Positions 23,635 to 33,224 of a stretch of 64,000 bases of DNA are shown here, piece after piece. The translations under genes were made by a program, and so were the position numbers. Under the pieces are notes generated by a model. It ran no database searches, was not told the origin of the DNA, and saw only the letters and a list, made by a program, of their open reading frames with translations. The stretch covers positions 1 to 64,000 of the forward strand of contig JADFFQ010000006.1 of assembly GCA_022568135.1 (NCBI GenBank), read 5' to 3'. Position 1 is the first letter of the stretch, and each line of letters opens with the position of its first letter. The DNA is from Planctomycetota bacterium (GTDB lineage: Bacteria; Planctomycetota; Phycisphaerae; Phycisphaerales; SM1A02).

Positions 23635-26553
23635 GTGAGCGAGCAGAAATTCATCCGCATCCGCGGGGCCGGCGAGCACAACCTCAAGTCGCTGAATGTG
23701 GACATTCCGCGCGACCAGCTGGTCGTGATCACGGGCGTCTCCGGGTCGGGCAAGAGCTCGCTGGCGTTCGACACCATCTTTGCCGAAGGCCAGCGCAAGT
23801 ACATGGAATCGCTGAGCACCTACGCCCGACAGTTTCTCGATCAATGGCAGAAGCCGGACGTGGAGTCGATCGAGGGATTGCCGCCGACGATTGCGATCCA
23901 ACAGCGGACCGGCGGTCACAACCCGCGGTCGACGGTGGCCACGATCACCGAGATCTACGACTACCTGCGGGTGCTTTTCGCCCGTTGCGGCACGCCGACG
24001 TGCTGGGCGGTGGTGGGCGGCTCCGCATCGCAGCCGCGGTTCTGCGGCCGGCCCATTTCCGCCACGGCCGCCACCCAGATCGTCGATGCGCTTCTGAGCT
24101 TCGACGCCGGCACGCGGCTGATGATCTGCTCGCCGGTGGTTCGCGGCAAGAAGGGCTATCACCGGGAGGTGATCGAAGGCTTGCAGAAGCACGGGTTTAT
24201 CCGAGCCCGCGTCAACGGCCGGATCATCGACATTCGCGAGGTGCTCAAGGAAGGCGGCGACAATCCGCTGGAGTTGGGCCGATACGAGCAACACACCATC
24301 GAGGCGGTCGTCGATCGCGTCACCGTCAAGCCGGATGTACGGCAGCGTCTGGCTGATTCGGTGGAGGTGGCCCTTCGCCTCAGCGACGGGCTGCTGGTCG
24401 TGCTGGGGGAAGTATCCGGAAAGTGGACCGAGCACCGCTACAGTGAAAAGCTGGCGTGCAGCGACCATCCGCAATGCAGCCTTGACGACCTCGCCCCGCG
24501 ACTGTTCTCGTTCAACTCACCCTACGGAGCATGCCAGCAGTGCGACGGCCTCGGGGTGATCAGCGAGTTCGATGAAGACCTCATCGTCCCCGACCCGACG
24601 ATGGGTGTCGCGGACGGCGCGATTGAGCCGTGGCGCCGCAACGGCCGGCGCATGAACATCTATTACGGCCGGGTGATGCGCCGCTTCCGCGAGCATGTCG
24701 GCGTGTCGCGCAGCAAGCCGTTTGAGCAACTGTCCCCAACCCTGAAGCGAGTCCTGATGCAGGGGACGACCGAAGCTGATGAAGCACGGCTCGGATTCAG
24801 CTTTGAAGGCGTGGTGCCCAACCTGCGCCGGCGATATGAGAACACCGAAAGCGACTTCATCAAGGAGCGCATGCGCAGCTACATGACCAACGCCGTCTGC
24901 CCGCAATGTCGAGGTCGGCGGCTTCGTCGCGAGGCCCTGCATGTGAAGCTCCCAAGCGAGCGGGCTGATGTAAACATCGCTGAGGTGGTCGCGATGACCA
25001 TCGAGCACGCGATCGACTTCATGGGGAATCTCGATCTGAGCGCGGAGAAGCGGCAGATCGCCGAGCCGATCCTTCGCGAGATCGACGCCCGGCTGGGTTT
25101 CCTGGCCTCGGTCGGCCTGAATTATCTCACGCTGGATCGCACCGCGGGTACGTTGTCCGCCGGAGAAGCGCAGCGCATCCGATTAGCCACGCAAGTCGGC
25201 TCCGGGCTGGTGGGAGTGTGCTACGTGCTCGACGAGCCCACGATCGGGCTGCATCAGCGCGACAATGCCCGGCTCATCGCGACCCTTCGGCGCCTCACTG
25301 ACATCGGCAACACCGTGCTGGTCGTCGAGCACGACGAAGGGATGATCCGTGCTGCCGACCACATCATCGACATCGGCCCGGGACCGGGACAACACGGCGG
25401 CTGCGTCACCGCCCGGGGATCGCTGGATGAGATCATCGCCAACGACGATTCGCTTACCGGGGCATACCTGTCGCGCAAGCGCACGATCGCGGCCCCGCCG
25501 CAACGACGCCGGCTTAGCAACTCCAACGCGGTGGTCGTCAAAGGCGCCCGCCAGAACAACCTCAAGTCAATCGACGTGGCGTTTCCACTGGGCGGATTCA
25601 TCTGCGTGACCGGCGTGTCGGGGTCCGGGAAATCCACATTGGTGAACGAGATACTGTTCAAGGCGGGGAGGAAGATCGTCCACGGCTCACGCACGGCGCC
25701 GGGCGCGCATCGGCGAATCAACGGCCTGGGCAAGATCGATCGGGTCGTGCAGGTGGACCAATCCCCTATCGGGCGAACCCCTCGCTCCAACCCGGCAACC
25801 TACACGGGCATCTTTGACGACATCCGCAAGCTGTTCTCGCTAACCAAGGAATCGAAGATACGCGGATATGCGCCCGGCCGATTCAGTTTCAACATCAAGG
25901 GTGGCCGGTGCGAAGCGTGCCAGGGCCAGGGCGTCAAGAAGATCGAGATGCACTTCCTGCCCGATCTGTTCGTCACCTGCGAAGCGTGTAAAGGCCGGCG
26001 GTACAACCGCGAGACGCTCGAGATCACCTACCGCCACAAAACCATCGCGGACATTCTCGATATGCCAGTGGAGCAGGCGGTTGATTTCTTCGACGCGCAT
26101 CGGCGCGTTCTGCGGATGCTCCAATGCCTGCACGACGTCGGCCTGGATTATCTCAAGCTCGGCCAGCCGTCGACGACGCTCTCGGGCGGCGAAGCACAGC
26201 GGATCAAACTCGCCAGTGAGCTTGGGCTGATCTCGGCCGGCCATACGCTCTACATGCTCGACGAGCCGACCACCGGGTTACACTTTGCCGATATCCAGAA
26301 GCTGCTGGACGTACTCAGCCGGCTGGCCGATGCCGGCAACACACTCGTGGTGATCGAGCATAACCTCGACGTGATCAAGTGTGCGGACTGGATCATTGAT
26401 CTTGGGCCCGAAGGCGGGGACCGGGGCGGCACGGTGGTCGCCACCGGCCCACCGGAGCAGATCGTCAAAGCCAAGCGCAGTCACACCGGCCGGTACCTCA
26501 AACCGTTGCTGGCGAAGCGACGGGCGGCCCCCGCCCTCGCCGCGGCGCGATGA
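23635..26553 (+). CDS. uvrA: Excinuclease ABC subunit UvrA
   Basis: UvrA is the damage-sensing ATPase of nucleotide excision repair and loads UvrB. The 972-aa protein has both ABC modules: Walker A GVSGSGKSS at residues 34-42 and again in the second half, signatures LSAGEAQRIRLA and LSGGEAQRIKLA, and Walker B LDEPTIGLH and LDEPTTGLH. The zinc modules are visible as ACQQC...CPQC and the classic GGRCEACQGQG...CEACKGRRYNRETLE. Length and order are normal. GTG at 23635 is the start, with GAGG about 10 bases upstream. No uvrB or uvrC is near. Confidence 0.98.
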   Translation: MSEQKFIRIRGAGEHNLKSLNVDIPRDQLVVITGVSGSGKSSLAFDTIFAEGQRKYMESLSTYARQFLDQWQKPDVESIEGLPPTIAIQQRTGGHNPRSTVATITEIYDYLRVLFARCGTPTCWAVVGGSASQPRFCGRPISATAATQIVDALLSFDAGTRLMICSPVVRGKKGYHREVIEGLQKHGFIRARVNGRIIDIREVLKEGGDNPLELGRYEQHTIEAVVDRVTVKPDVRQRLADSVEVALRLSDGLLVVLGEVSGKWTEHRYSEKLACSDHPQCSLDDLAPRLFSFNSPYGACQQCDGLGVISEFDEDLIVPDPTMGVADGAIEPWRRNGRRMNIYYGRVMRRFREHVGVSRSKPFEQLSPTLKRVLMQGTTEADEARLGFSFEGVVPNLRRRYENTESDFIKERMRSYMTNAVCPQCRGRRLRREALHVKLPSERADVNIAEVVAMTIEHAIDFMGNLDLSAEKRQIAEPILREIDARLGFLASVGLNYLTLDRTAGTLSAGEAQRIRLATQVGSGLVGVCYVLDEPTIGLHQRDNARLIATLRRLTDIGNTVLVVEHDEGMIRAADHIIDIGPGPGQHGGCVTARGSLDEIIANDDSLTGAYLSRKRTIAAPPQRRRLSNSNAVVVKGARQNNLKSIDVAFPLGGFICVTGVSGSGKSTLVNEILFKAGRKIVHGSRTAPGAHRRINGLGKIDRVVQVDQSPIGRTPRSNPATYTGIFDDIRKLFSLTKESKIRGYAPGRFSFNIKGGRCEACQGQGVKKIEMHFLPDLFVTCEACKGRRYNRETLEITYRHKTIADILDMPVEQAVDFFDAHRRVLRMLQCLHDVGLDYLKLGQPSTTLSGGEAQRIKLASELGLISAGHTLYMLDEPTTGLHFADIQKLLDVLSRLADAGNTLVVIEHNLDVIKCADWIIDLGPEGGDRGGTVVATGPPEQIVKAKRSHTGRYLKPLLAKRRAAPALAAAR

Positions 26554-26559
26554 GAAGAC

Positions 26560-26598
26560 AGGTCCGCGCCGCGTGGCCGCGGCAGCTTCACGTCTAGG
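26560..26598. repeat. REP-like palindrome shared with 59612-59650
   Basis: GGTCCGCGCCGCGTGGCCGC and the following GGCAGCTTCACGT match the sequence after the NosD-like gene near 59616-59650, with one or two changes. The core CGCGGCCACGCGGCGCGG can fold. It lies right after the uvrA stop. Confidence 0.6.
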
Positions 26599-26649
26599 CC
26601 CCTATCCTTTATAAGAGGTGGAGTTACGGGGGCAGCGAGGAGGCAACCC

Positions 26650-28029
26650 ATGCGGTTGTTCAAGGACCGCCTCGAGGCAGCAAGCGAGCTCGCCCGCGAC
26701 CTGGCCTTCCTCAAAGACCAACAGCCGTTGATCTTGGGCATTCCCAACTACGGTGTGCCGATCGCGGCAGTTATCGCCGACGCCCTCGACGCATCGCTGG
26801 ACATTTTGTTGATCGCAGAGCTGACCTCGCCGCGACCGCCGAAGCAGATCGTGGGCGCGGTCGATGAACACGGGCGGATTTCGATGATCCCATCAGCGGC
26901 CCACTTGTATCACCTCACCGCCAAGCAGATGATCGGCCCGGCTCGTGAGGCCTTTGCCGATCTGCAGAGACGCCGGGCACGATTCCGAGCGGTATTGCCG
27001 GAGACTGATGTTCGGGGGCGCGTGGTGGTGATCGTCGATCACGGCGTGGAGACGGGGGCGACCATGTTGGCGGCCATCGCCTCGGTGCGAGACCGCGGCG
27101 CCGCAAGAGTGATCGCGGCTGCGCCCGCCGGCTGCGGCAAGGCAACCTGGCAACTGCACGAGACGGCCGACACCGTGGTGATCCCGCACGCTCCGTCCTC
27201 GTTCAAGGGCATTGATCATTTCTACGAGGTCTTCGATGAGGTCAGCGACGACCAGGTCACGGCGACCCTGCAACGGTGGGCCGCCGACCGCCCCGAGCAC
27301 CATCGGGGCGTCAAGACCCTGGTGATGCGAGTAGTCAACGAGCAGGAGCGGGTCATTCATTGTGAGCTGGACCTCCCGCCGGGGACCACCCGGGGAAGCG
27401 GCCCGTTCCCGGCGGTCATCTTTGCCCACCGTCTCGAAAGCAACGGGGGAAGCCCGCGATCAGTCCCGATCAGCCGGCGCCTGGCCAAACGCGGTGTGAT
27501 CGGCGTGCGAATGGACTTCACCGGTCACGGCCGATCCGAAGGCGCCGTCGAGGACGCGACCGACGAGCGAATGTTGGCCGATCTGCGCACGGTCTACGAG
27601 AACACCAAGGTCCTTCAGGAGGTCGATTCCACCCGAATCGGTCTCAACGGATCGGGGACCGGCGGGATGATCGCCCTGCGCCTCGCGGCCGAAGAGCCGG
27701 CCGTCGCCGCGATGGTGATTCGAGGCCCGGTCTGCGGAGAGGAGATCGAGGCCGCCCATCACGTCAAAGCTCCGACCCTGCTCATTCACGCCCAGCGCGA
27801 CACGGCGCTGAGCGAATCCGTGCATGCGTTGGATCAACAGCTCGCCTCGCCTCACCAACTGCTGGAGATCCCCGATGCCAGTCGGCTGTTCAACGATCCG
27901 ATCAGCCTCGAACTGATGGTCAGCGCATCCGTAGACTGGCTGGTCGATCATCTCGCCGCGGCTCAGTCTGATCGACCGCCGGTCATCGACAATGCGCCCG
28001 ACGCGGCGCACCGCGCTGCGACAGAGTGA
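26650..28029 (+). CDS. Phosphoribosyltransferase fused to an alpha/beta-hydrolase-like domain
   Basis: Residues 1-215 form a PRTase-type domain with the PRPP-binding loop VVVIVDHGVETGATM near 124-138. Residues 225-440 resemble dienelactone hydrolase-type alpha/beta hydrolases (FPAVIFAHRLESNGG, RMDFTGHGRSEG). The nucleophile elbow, normally GxSxG, reads LNGSGTGG here, so the catalytic Ser is out of place or replaced by Gly; the His near the C-terminus is also not obvious. PRTase-hydrolase fusions are known in actinobacteria and others, but their substrate is unclear. This copy may bind rather than hydrolyse. Confidence 0.85.
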   Translation: MRLFKDRLEAASELARDLAFLKDQQPLILGIPNYGVPIAAVIADALDASLDILLIAELTSPRPPKQIVGAVDEHGRISMIPSAAHLYHLTAKQMIGPAREAFADLQRRRARFRAVLPETDVRGRVVVIVDHGVETGATMLAAIASVRDRGAARVIAAAPAGCGKATWQLHETADTVVIPHAPSSFKGIDHFYEVFDEVSDDQVTATLQRWAADRPEHHRGVKTLVMRVVNEQERVIHCELDLPPGTTRGSGPFPAVIFAHRLESNGGSPRSVPISRRLAKRGVIGVRMDFTGHGRSEGAVEDATDERMLADLRTVYENTKVLQEVDSTRIGLNGSGTGGMIALRLAAEEPAVAAMVIRGPVCGEEIEAAHHVKAPTLLIHAQRDTALSESVHALDQQLASPHQLLEIPDASRLFNDPISLELMVSASVDWLVDHLAAAQSDRPPVIDNAPDAAHRAATE

Positions 28030-28062
28030 CCTGTGTCCGATGGGCAAACGATTCTCCCGCAG

Positions 28063-28088
28063 CCCCCGGCTCCGCCGGGGGGTTCTTC
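28063..28088 (+). terminator. GC-rich terminator-like hairpin after the PRTase fusion gene
   Basis: CCCCCGGC (28063-28070) pairs with GCCGGGGG (28074-28081) around TCC, followed by GTTCTTCC. It lies 34 bases after the stop at 28029. The remaining gap to 28307 holds another small palindrome (CCCGCC-GCA-GGCGGG near 28126-28140) and no gene. Confidence 0.65.
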
Positions 28089-28307
28089 CGAACCAGGAAT
28101 GTTGTCGGTATGCCGCCAGCAAGCCCGCCGCAGGCGGGTCCCCCGCCCGGGTTCCACACCGCCGAGCCCGCCGTGCGTCCGGGTGAGCCGGCCCGTGCCG
28201 GGCCGGTGGATGTGCGGCATGACGCATCACTTGTTTGCGCGCAAGGCAGATTGACGACGCCGCGGCACGTGGAAACACCTTGCCGCCGGCGCGGGGTGGC
28301 GGTCGAT

Positions 28308-28769
28308 CTATTTGGTCTGGCGAGTGAGGTGGCGCAACTTCCGCTCGATCAGATCCACCACGTCGTGGAGCAGGCCTTCGGCCTGGATCGACCACACCCC
28401 CCAACGCGTGTCGAACGGGTCCTGGGCGAGCTCGAGCCCGTCGCGCAGCGTACGTTTCATTCGCCGGGTGGGAAGCGAGCGCGCGAATGCGCGCTCCATC
28501 GGAACCGCCAATTGCAGGTCGGCAGGTGAGGGCACGATGACGGCCAGGGGATCGTCGCTGTGGTCGGTGTGATACTCGACCGTCCACCGCCAACAGGCAC
28601 CGTGCCAGGCAACATCCTCCGTGACCCCGTTGAGTGCCATCACGCGGCCGCGGAACCGGTCGAAGAGGGCGGTCGACTCCGTGTCCAAGGCTGCCCGAAG
28701 CTTCCCGACCGTGGGGCGATTGAAGCGGTCCTCCCAGGCGATTCGTTTATGGCCTATGGTAAAGAGCAT
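28308..28769 (-). CDS. Conserved hypothetical protein, DUF3788/DUF1801-like fold possible
   Basis: The 153-aa protein contains GVTEDVAWHGACWRWTVEY followed by HSDDPLAVIVPSPADLQLAVP. The pattern of a small alpha/beta protein resembles DUF3788-type families, but this is only a similarity of feel. There is no signal peptide or TM helix. It is divergent from the glycosyltransferase gene at 29005, sharing a 235-base promoter region. The C-terminus is Lys/Arg-rich. Function unknown. Confidence 0.7.
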   Translation of the reverse strand: MLFTIGHKRIAWEDRFNRPTVGKLRAALDTESTALFDRFRGRVMALNGVTEDVAWHGACWRWTVEYHTDHSDDPLAVIVPSPADLQLAVPMERAFARSLPTRRMKRTLRDGLELAQDPFDTRWGVWSIQAEGLLHDVVDLIERKLRHLTRQTK

Positions 28770-29004
28770 CGATACGCATTCCTATTGCCTGTTCCCACCT
28801 GGCAGCGCCGCGGGGAAGATCGATCGATCGGCCGTGCGCTGGTGTGCCATACCGATCCTAGGCCCATCGCCCACTTGAATCTTTCGCCGGCCGGGGCGAC
28901 ATTGGGCGCCGACTCAATTGAGATTGCAGCATCACGAGCTGTTACCAGACGTTGGGTGGATCTCGGCCTGGGCGGCCCAGATGATCCACGAAGATGGGCG
29001 CGAT

Positions 29005-29736
29005 ATGACCCGCCTGCTCGGTGACGTAACCGCTGTGCTGGTGGCAAGAATGCCGGAGCCTGGCCGCGTCAAGACCCGGCTGGTCAGCGGCGGGGTGTAC
29101 AGCCGCGCGATAGCGGCTGACTTGGCGTGGGCGATGCTTCGCTGCACCGCCCAACGGCTCAGCACCCTCGGGCGGCTGGTGCTGGCGGTCAGCCCCGATG
29201 GGTGCGGCGCCCAGCTGGCCACGCGGCTCGGCGTCGCCTCGGCTCCCGTCGTCAACCAGGGCAGCGGAGACCTTGGCGAACGGCTCAACCGCGTGTGGGG
29301 GCTCATCGAGACCGCTCGGCCGATTGCGTTTTTCGGAGGCGACTGCCCCGATGTTCCGGATGCGGCCCTGGGCGAGATCGCCCCGGCCCTGGCCCGATGT
29401 GATGTCGCCGTTGGCCCGGCAGGCGACGGGGGGTATTGGACGCTGGCAGCCCGTCAATACCATCCGGTCCTGTTGCAGGGGATCGACTGGGGCGGCGATC
29501 GCGTGTACGATCAGACCTGTCAACGGGCAACGGGGCGGGGATTGACCGTCCGGCCGTTGCCCGCGTGGCATGATGTTGACTATCCCCAGGATGTGGAGGC
29601 CCTTCGCCGTCGGTTGCATAATCTGAGCAGATCGTCGGCCTGGACCCTGATTGACGCCGAACCGTTGCGGCGACTGGCTGAGCGACTCGATGAGCTTTGC
29701 AGCTCGTTGCCGGCGGCCCCAAGCACACCACCATGA
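29005..29736 (+). CDS. TIGR04282 / DUF2064 family glycosyltransferase-like protein
   Basis: The 243-aa product opens with the family pattern TAVLVARMPEPGRVKTRLV. It continues with GDLGERLNRVW, the acidic FFGGDCPDVPDAAL region and VGPAGDGGYWTLAAR. These are hallmarks of the DUF2064/TIGR04282 nucleotide-diphospho-sugar transferase superfamily group, often called rSAM/selenodomain-associated transferase. The ATG at 29005 places the first beta-strand near residue 6; the upstream ATG at 28918 adds an unlikely leader. Its stop overlaps the start of the response regulator by 4 bases. Substrate unknown. Confidence 0.88.
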   Translation: MTRLLGDVTAVLVARMPEPGRVKTRLVSGGVYSRAIAADLAWAMLRCTAQRLSTLGRLVLAVSPDGCGAQLATRLGVASAPVVNQGSGDLGERLNRVWGLIETARPIAFFGGDCPDVPDAALGEIAPALARCDVAVGPAGDGGYWTLAARQYHPVLLQGIDWGGDRVYDQTCQRATGRGLTVRPLPAWHDVDYPQDVEALRRRLHNLSRSSAWTLIDAEPLRRLAERLDELCSSLPAAPSTPP

Positions 29737-30263
29737 CCAAGCCCCCCGCCGTCGCAGCGTCACAGCCCGAAGCTTCAGACCTCGATCAAACGGACCTGGC
29801 CGAGGCGTCGATTCTGCTGGTCGATGACAACGTTCAGAACGTTGAGTTGATGCAGGCTTATCTGGAGAGCTTGCCGTGCCGTCTCCGCAGCGCTCGCGAC
29901 GGGGTGGAGGCATTTGACTCGATCGACGAAGATCCGCCCGACCTGGTATTGCTGGACGTGATGATGCCCAGAATGTCCGGCTTCGAGCTGTGTCAGAAGA
30001 TCAAGTCGAGCCCGAGCACGCGCGACATCGTCGTGATCATGGTGACCGCACTGCACGAGGTGGGCGACCGCGAGCGGGCGGTCGAGTGCGGCACCGACGA
30101 CTTCATCACCAAGCCGGTGAACAAGTTGGAGTTGATCACCCGGGTCCGATCACTGCTTCGGGTTCGTCTGCTGAAGCGGCGTCTGGACCAGGTGACGTCG
30201 CCTCAGAGCCGCGCCGCTGGCGATGATCGGTATCCTCCGAATGCCGGCCGGGACCTGCAATAG
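29733..30263 (+). CDS. Single-domain response regulator (CheY/PleD-type receiver)
   Basis: The 176-aa protein is essentially one receiver domain with intact residues: the acidic pair in ILLVDDN, phospho-acceptor Asp in LVLLDVMMP, Thr in MVTAL and Lys in FITKPV. A short C-terminal tail (about 35 residues) has no output domain. The N-terminal 25 residues are Pro/Ala-rich linker. The closest flavour is the PleD first receiver. The ATG overlaps the preceding gene's stop (29733-29736), so the two are coupled. No histidine kinase is nearby; the partner is unknown. Confidence 0.9.
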   Translation: MTKPPAVAASQPEASDLDQTDLAEASILLVDDNVQNVELMQAYLESLPCRLRSARDGVEAFDSIDEDPPDLVLLDVMMPRMSGFELCQKIKSSPSTRDIVVIMVTALHEVGDRERAVECGTDDFITKPVNKLELITRVRSLLRVRLLKRRLDQVTSPQSRAAGDDRYPPNAGRDLQ

Positions 30264-30353
30264 ACTGCCGCCGCATGCAGTCGCGTGCAGTCACCTAAGG
30301 GCCGCACGTCGAGGGTGTCTCCACGGAGGCTCCTTGCAGCAGATGGGCGCAGC

Positions 30354-30557
30354 CTACGGGATCGGCTCGCGGGTCACGACCGCGGGGGTGTCGCCCTGTC
30401 TGATCCAAACACTGCCTCGACCGCGAGGCTCGAGCGTCAATTGCAGATGGTCGAGATATCGACGCAGAGCAGATATGTCGAAAATATCCAGCCAATCGCT
30501 TCGCGCGGATTGATTGACTTGCTGGATGGCATCAATAATCTGGCTCTTGCTGATCAT
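30354..30557 (-). CDS. Small hypothetical protein (67 aa)
   Basis: MISKSQIIDAIQQVNQSARS begins a compact, well-composed helical protein ending in a basic/hydrophobic strand (RGRGSVWIRQGDTPAVV). Amino-acid use is protein-like, and no other frame in 30264-30656 is better. The N-terminus resembles short planctomycete proteins of unknown role. No clear Shine-Dalgarno was found. Moderate confidence that it is expressed. Confidence 0.55.
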   Translation of the reverse strand: MISKSQIIDAIQQVNQSARSDWLDIFDISALRRYLDHLQLTLEPRGRGSVWIRQGDTPAVVTREPIP

Positions 30558-30656
30558 TCAAGGGTCTCCGTTGTGGGTGGTCGCGGCAAGGTTCATCGGC
30601 AAGTGGCCGGACAATAGACCAGTCGATAATTCGCACGGACGCAAAGGCTTGTCACC

Positions 30657-31298
30657 ATGATCCGACCGTGGATCAATACCAGAGAGTGGGTGCGGCGGTC
30701 CACCTGGCCCATCATGTCGGGTCTGTTGGTGGTCTCGGTGGCAGCCTCATGCGAACAGAGGATGATCGAAACGGTCGCCGGCGGCGGAAATGTCATGCCG
30801 GCTCAAATCTCGGACGCGTTTGGTGCGACGGCCGGAGGCGAACCCACCCCGGCGGACACCCGGGCAGAGCTTCCGGTCCCGCAGCTGGGTGCCCACCCAA
30901 CCGATCCGGGCGCCGATGCACTTGTCCGTTCGATCCTGGCCAGCCTCGATAGTCCAGCGAGGGCGCCCGGCGGCGAGACCTTGGTTCGCGTGGACCGACT
31001 TCGCAATCAGAGTCACTGCTCGCAGCGGGAGTTCGCGTCGCTTCGCCGCCGCCTCGCCGATGGGCTGAGTCGGTCCGGCCGGTCCGACCAGATTCGCTTT
31101 GTCGCCGATGCCGCCGAGGCGGCCCACTATGAGCTTCACGGCACAGCATATCTGGTCACCGCGAGCGGGTTCGATCAGTGGGAGTTGTATCTGAGTCTGC
31201 GCCCGGCCGGGGCGGCATGGACGATCTGGCGAGCGGACGCCGCGGTGCGCATGCTTCGCCAACCCCGCCCAGGCGAGCCCGAGATCATCCTGCCATAG
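30657..31298 (+). CDS. Putative lipoprotein with an LpoB-like C-terminal half
   Basis: The 213-aa product has a hydrophobic signal (residues about 14-31) ending VSVAASC, a plausible lipobox, so Cys32 would be lipidated. The C-terminal half (LRRRLADGLSRSG, then AAHYELHGTAYLV and FDQWELYLSLRPAGAAWTIWRADAAV) is reminiscent of LpoB/CsgG-like lipoproteins that detect and activate envelope enzymes. That is a fold-level guess. It is followed closely by the convergent glycosyltransferase gene. Confidence 0.75.
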   Translation: MIRPWINTREWVRRSTWPIMSGLLVVSVAASCEQRMIETVAGGGNVMPAQISDAFGATAGGEPTPADTRAELPVPQLGAHPTDPGADALVRSILASLDSPARAPGGETLVRVDRLRNQSHCSQREFASLRRRLADGLSRSGRSDQIRFVADAAEAAHYELHGTAYLVTASGFDQWELYLSLRPAGAAWTIWRADAAVRMLRQPRPGEPEIILP

Positions 31299-31344
31299 GG
31301 ATTGTCGGCTATAGCTGACGGTGCAGCACCCCTGCCGGGGCAGC

Positions 31345-32847
31345 TCACGTCGGTGAGATCCGTGATCGAGCCCGCCTGGCCCACGACTGGCGCAGACTCG
31401 GCACGCCGATGGCCAGATACCCCGCCGCGAACAGGAGCAGAAACGGCACCCCAACCACCACGTAAGGGCGGGAAATGCTGATCGCCACGCAGGCCAGCAT
31501 CAGCCCCGCCAGCCCCAATTCAATGAGCCCGCTGGGAATCCTCCGACGGCGACCGTTCAGGACCGGATCGGGATCACTCTCATGCCCGCCGGCGTACTTC
31601 GGCGTGCGGACGAACGGGCTTTGCCGCCCGAGAAGCGCCTCGACGGTGGCCTTGGTATTAAGGACGTTGATGCCCACCCCGATCGCCATCAGCGCAGGCA
31701 GTCGCAGAAGCGTCCGCCAAAGGCTGATCTTCTGAGCGCATTGCGACACGACGCAGAATGTGCATGCCGCAACGGTGCCCAGCACCAAGCACAGACTGCC
31801 CACGCTCAGCACAGCCAGCACGCGAACCTCGTACAGCGGCGTCGCGACGAACAGCGCCGGCAAGGCCAGCAGCACCAGGAGCAGCACGGCCACATACGGC
31901 ACAGGCGCCGTGAGGTGAAAGAACGCTTCCACTTTTGTTGCCAGCGGGGCGTCGCTCCTCATGATTCGAGGCAGGAGCTTGATCGCCGTCTGGGTGAGGC
32001 CCTTATTCCAGCGATGCTGCTGGCCCATGAACGCGCTGACGGTCGGAGGGACCTCCGCAGGACAGGTCACGTCCCCCAGATACTTGAACCGCCATCCCTT
32101 CAGCTGCGCCCGATAGGAAAGGTCGGTGTCCTCAGTCAGCGTGTCGTGCTGCCAACCGCCGGCGTCTTCGATGCAGCTAGCCCGCCAGATGCCGGCGGTG
32201 CCGTTGAAGTTGAACCACCGCCCGCTGCTGGCCCGGGCCGTCTGCTCGACGATGAAATGCCCGTCGAGGACCATCGCCTGAACCTGAGTCAGGATGGAGT
32301 CATCGCGATTCAGATGCGCCCAGCGCGTCTGCACCATACCGATCTGCGGATCGCTGAATTGATGAATCGTCCGTTGCAGGATGTCGGTCGGCGGAACGAA
32401 ATCCGCGTCGAAGACAGCGATAAACTCGCCCTTGGCCGACTTGAGCCCGTTGGCCAGCGCGCCGGCTTTGTAACCCGCGCGATTCGTGCGGTGAAGGTAG
32501 CACACGTCGTGACCCGCAGCCGCCATTTGCGCGCAATGACTCTGTGCCACCTGGGCTGACTCGTCGGTCGAGTCATCCAGCACCTGTATCTCCAGAAGAT
32601 CGCGCGGATAATCGATCGCGCACGCGGCCTCGATCACGCGCTTAGCGACGTGGCGCTCGTTGAACATCGGCAACTGCACCGTCACCCGCGGAAGGCATTC
32701 AAACCGTCTGACCGGTTCAGTTTCGCCCCCCCTGCGGCGGCTGCGCCAGAACACCCACACCATCCAATAGCGGTGCAGCCCGTAGATGCCAATCACCGCC
32801 AGCACCACGGTGTAATAGATCAGGAATGACAGGGCGAGGGTCTTCAT
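31345..32847 (-). CDS. Family 2 processive-type glycosyltransferase (cellulose synthase-like)
   Basis: The 500-aa membrane protein has an N-terminal TM helix (residues 3-22), a GT-A catalytic domain and three or four C-terminal TM helices (from about 315). All family 2 motifs are visible: LPMFNERHVAKRV, the first Asp in VLDDSTDES, DxD in VFDADFVPP, TED in LTEDTDLSYR and QxxRW in GQQHRWNKG. The length and lack of a PilZ domain fit CslA/glucomannan-synthase-like bacterial enzymes rather than BcsA. The product is unknown. The ATG at 32847 was chosen over an upstream one at 33099 that adds a Cys/Arg-rich leader. Confidence 0.92.
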   Translation of the reverse strand: MKTLALSFLIYYTVVLAVIGIYGLHRYWMVWVFWRSRRRGGETEPVRRFECLPRVTVQLPMFNERHVAKRVIEAACAIDYPRDLLEIQVLDDSTDESAQVAQSHCAQMAAAGHDVCYLHRTNRAGYKAGALANGLKSAKGEFIAVFDADFVPPTDILQRTIHQFSDPQIGMVQTRWAHLNRDDSILTQVQAMVLDGHFIVEQTARASSGRWFNFNGTAGIWRASCIEDAGGWQHDTLTEDTDLSYRAQLKGWRFKYLGDVTCPAEVPPTVSAFMGQQHRWNKGLTQTAIKLLPRIMRSDAPLATKVEAFFHLTAPVPYVAVLLLVLLALPALFVATPLYEVRVLAVLSVGSLCLVLGTVAACTFCVVSQCAQKISLWRTLLRLPALMAIGVGINVLNTKATVEALLGRQSPFVRTPKYAGGHESDPDPVLNGRRRRIPSGLIELGLAGLMLACVAISISRPYVVVGVPFLLLFAAGYLAIGVPSLRQSWARRARSRISPT

Positions 32848-33224
32848 CCGCAGCAATATCGTCGTGCCCAGCGTAGCGTCACAGCCTCCCACCTGGTGCT
32901 CGGCGAGGACAGGCCACCGGCCCAAGTCCGAGCGGGACCACCGCAGGTGTATTGTTTCAGCAATCACAGAGCTTGCAAGTACGGGTGTAGCCGCAAGGCA
33001 AAACTCTCTCTCACGGGCCCGAAAAAGCGGCCGTGGGGCCCGCCAACCGCAGAGGCCGGCGTGTCTTGGGCCAGTACGTTCAGGACAGGTCTCAGCCACG
33101 CGGGCTGCTATGCTATGGCGGCTACCGAGTAGCTGGAGCGTTCGTCACCAGCCGCAACCGTGAACCAGCGGACGCCCCCCGCGCTCCATGCACATCAGCC
33201 CTGCCAGCAACCAGGAGCACCGCC

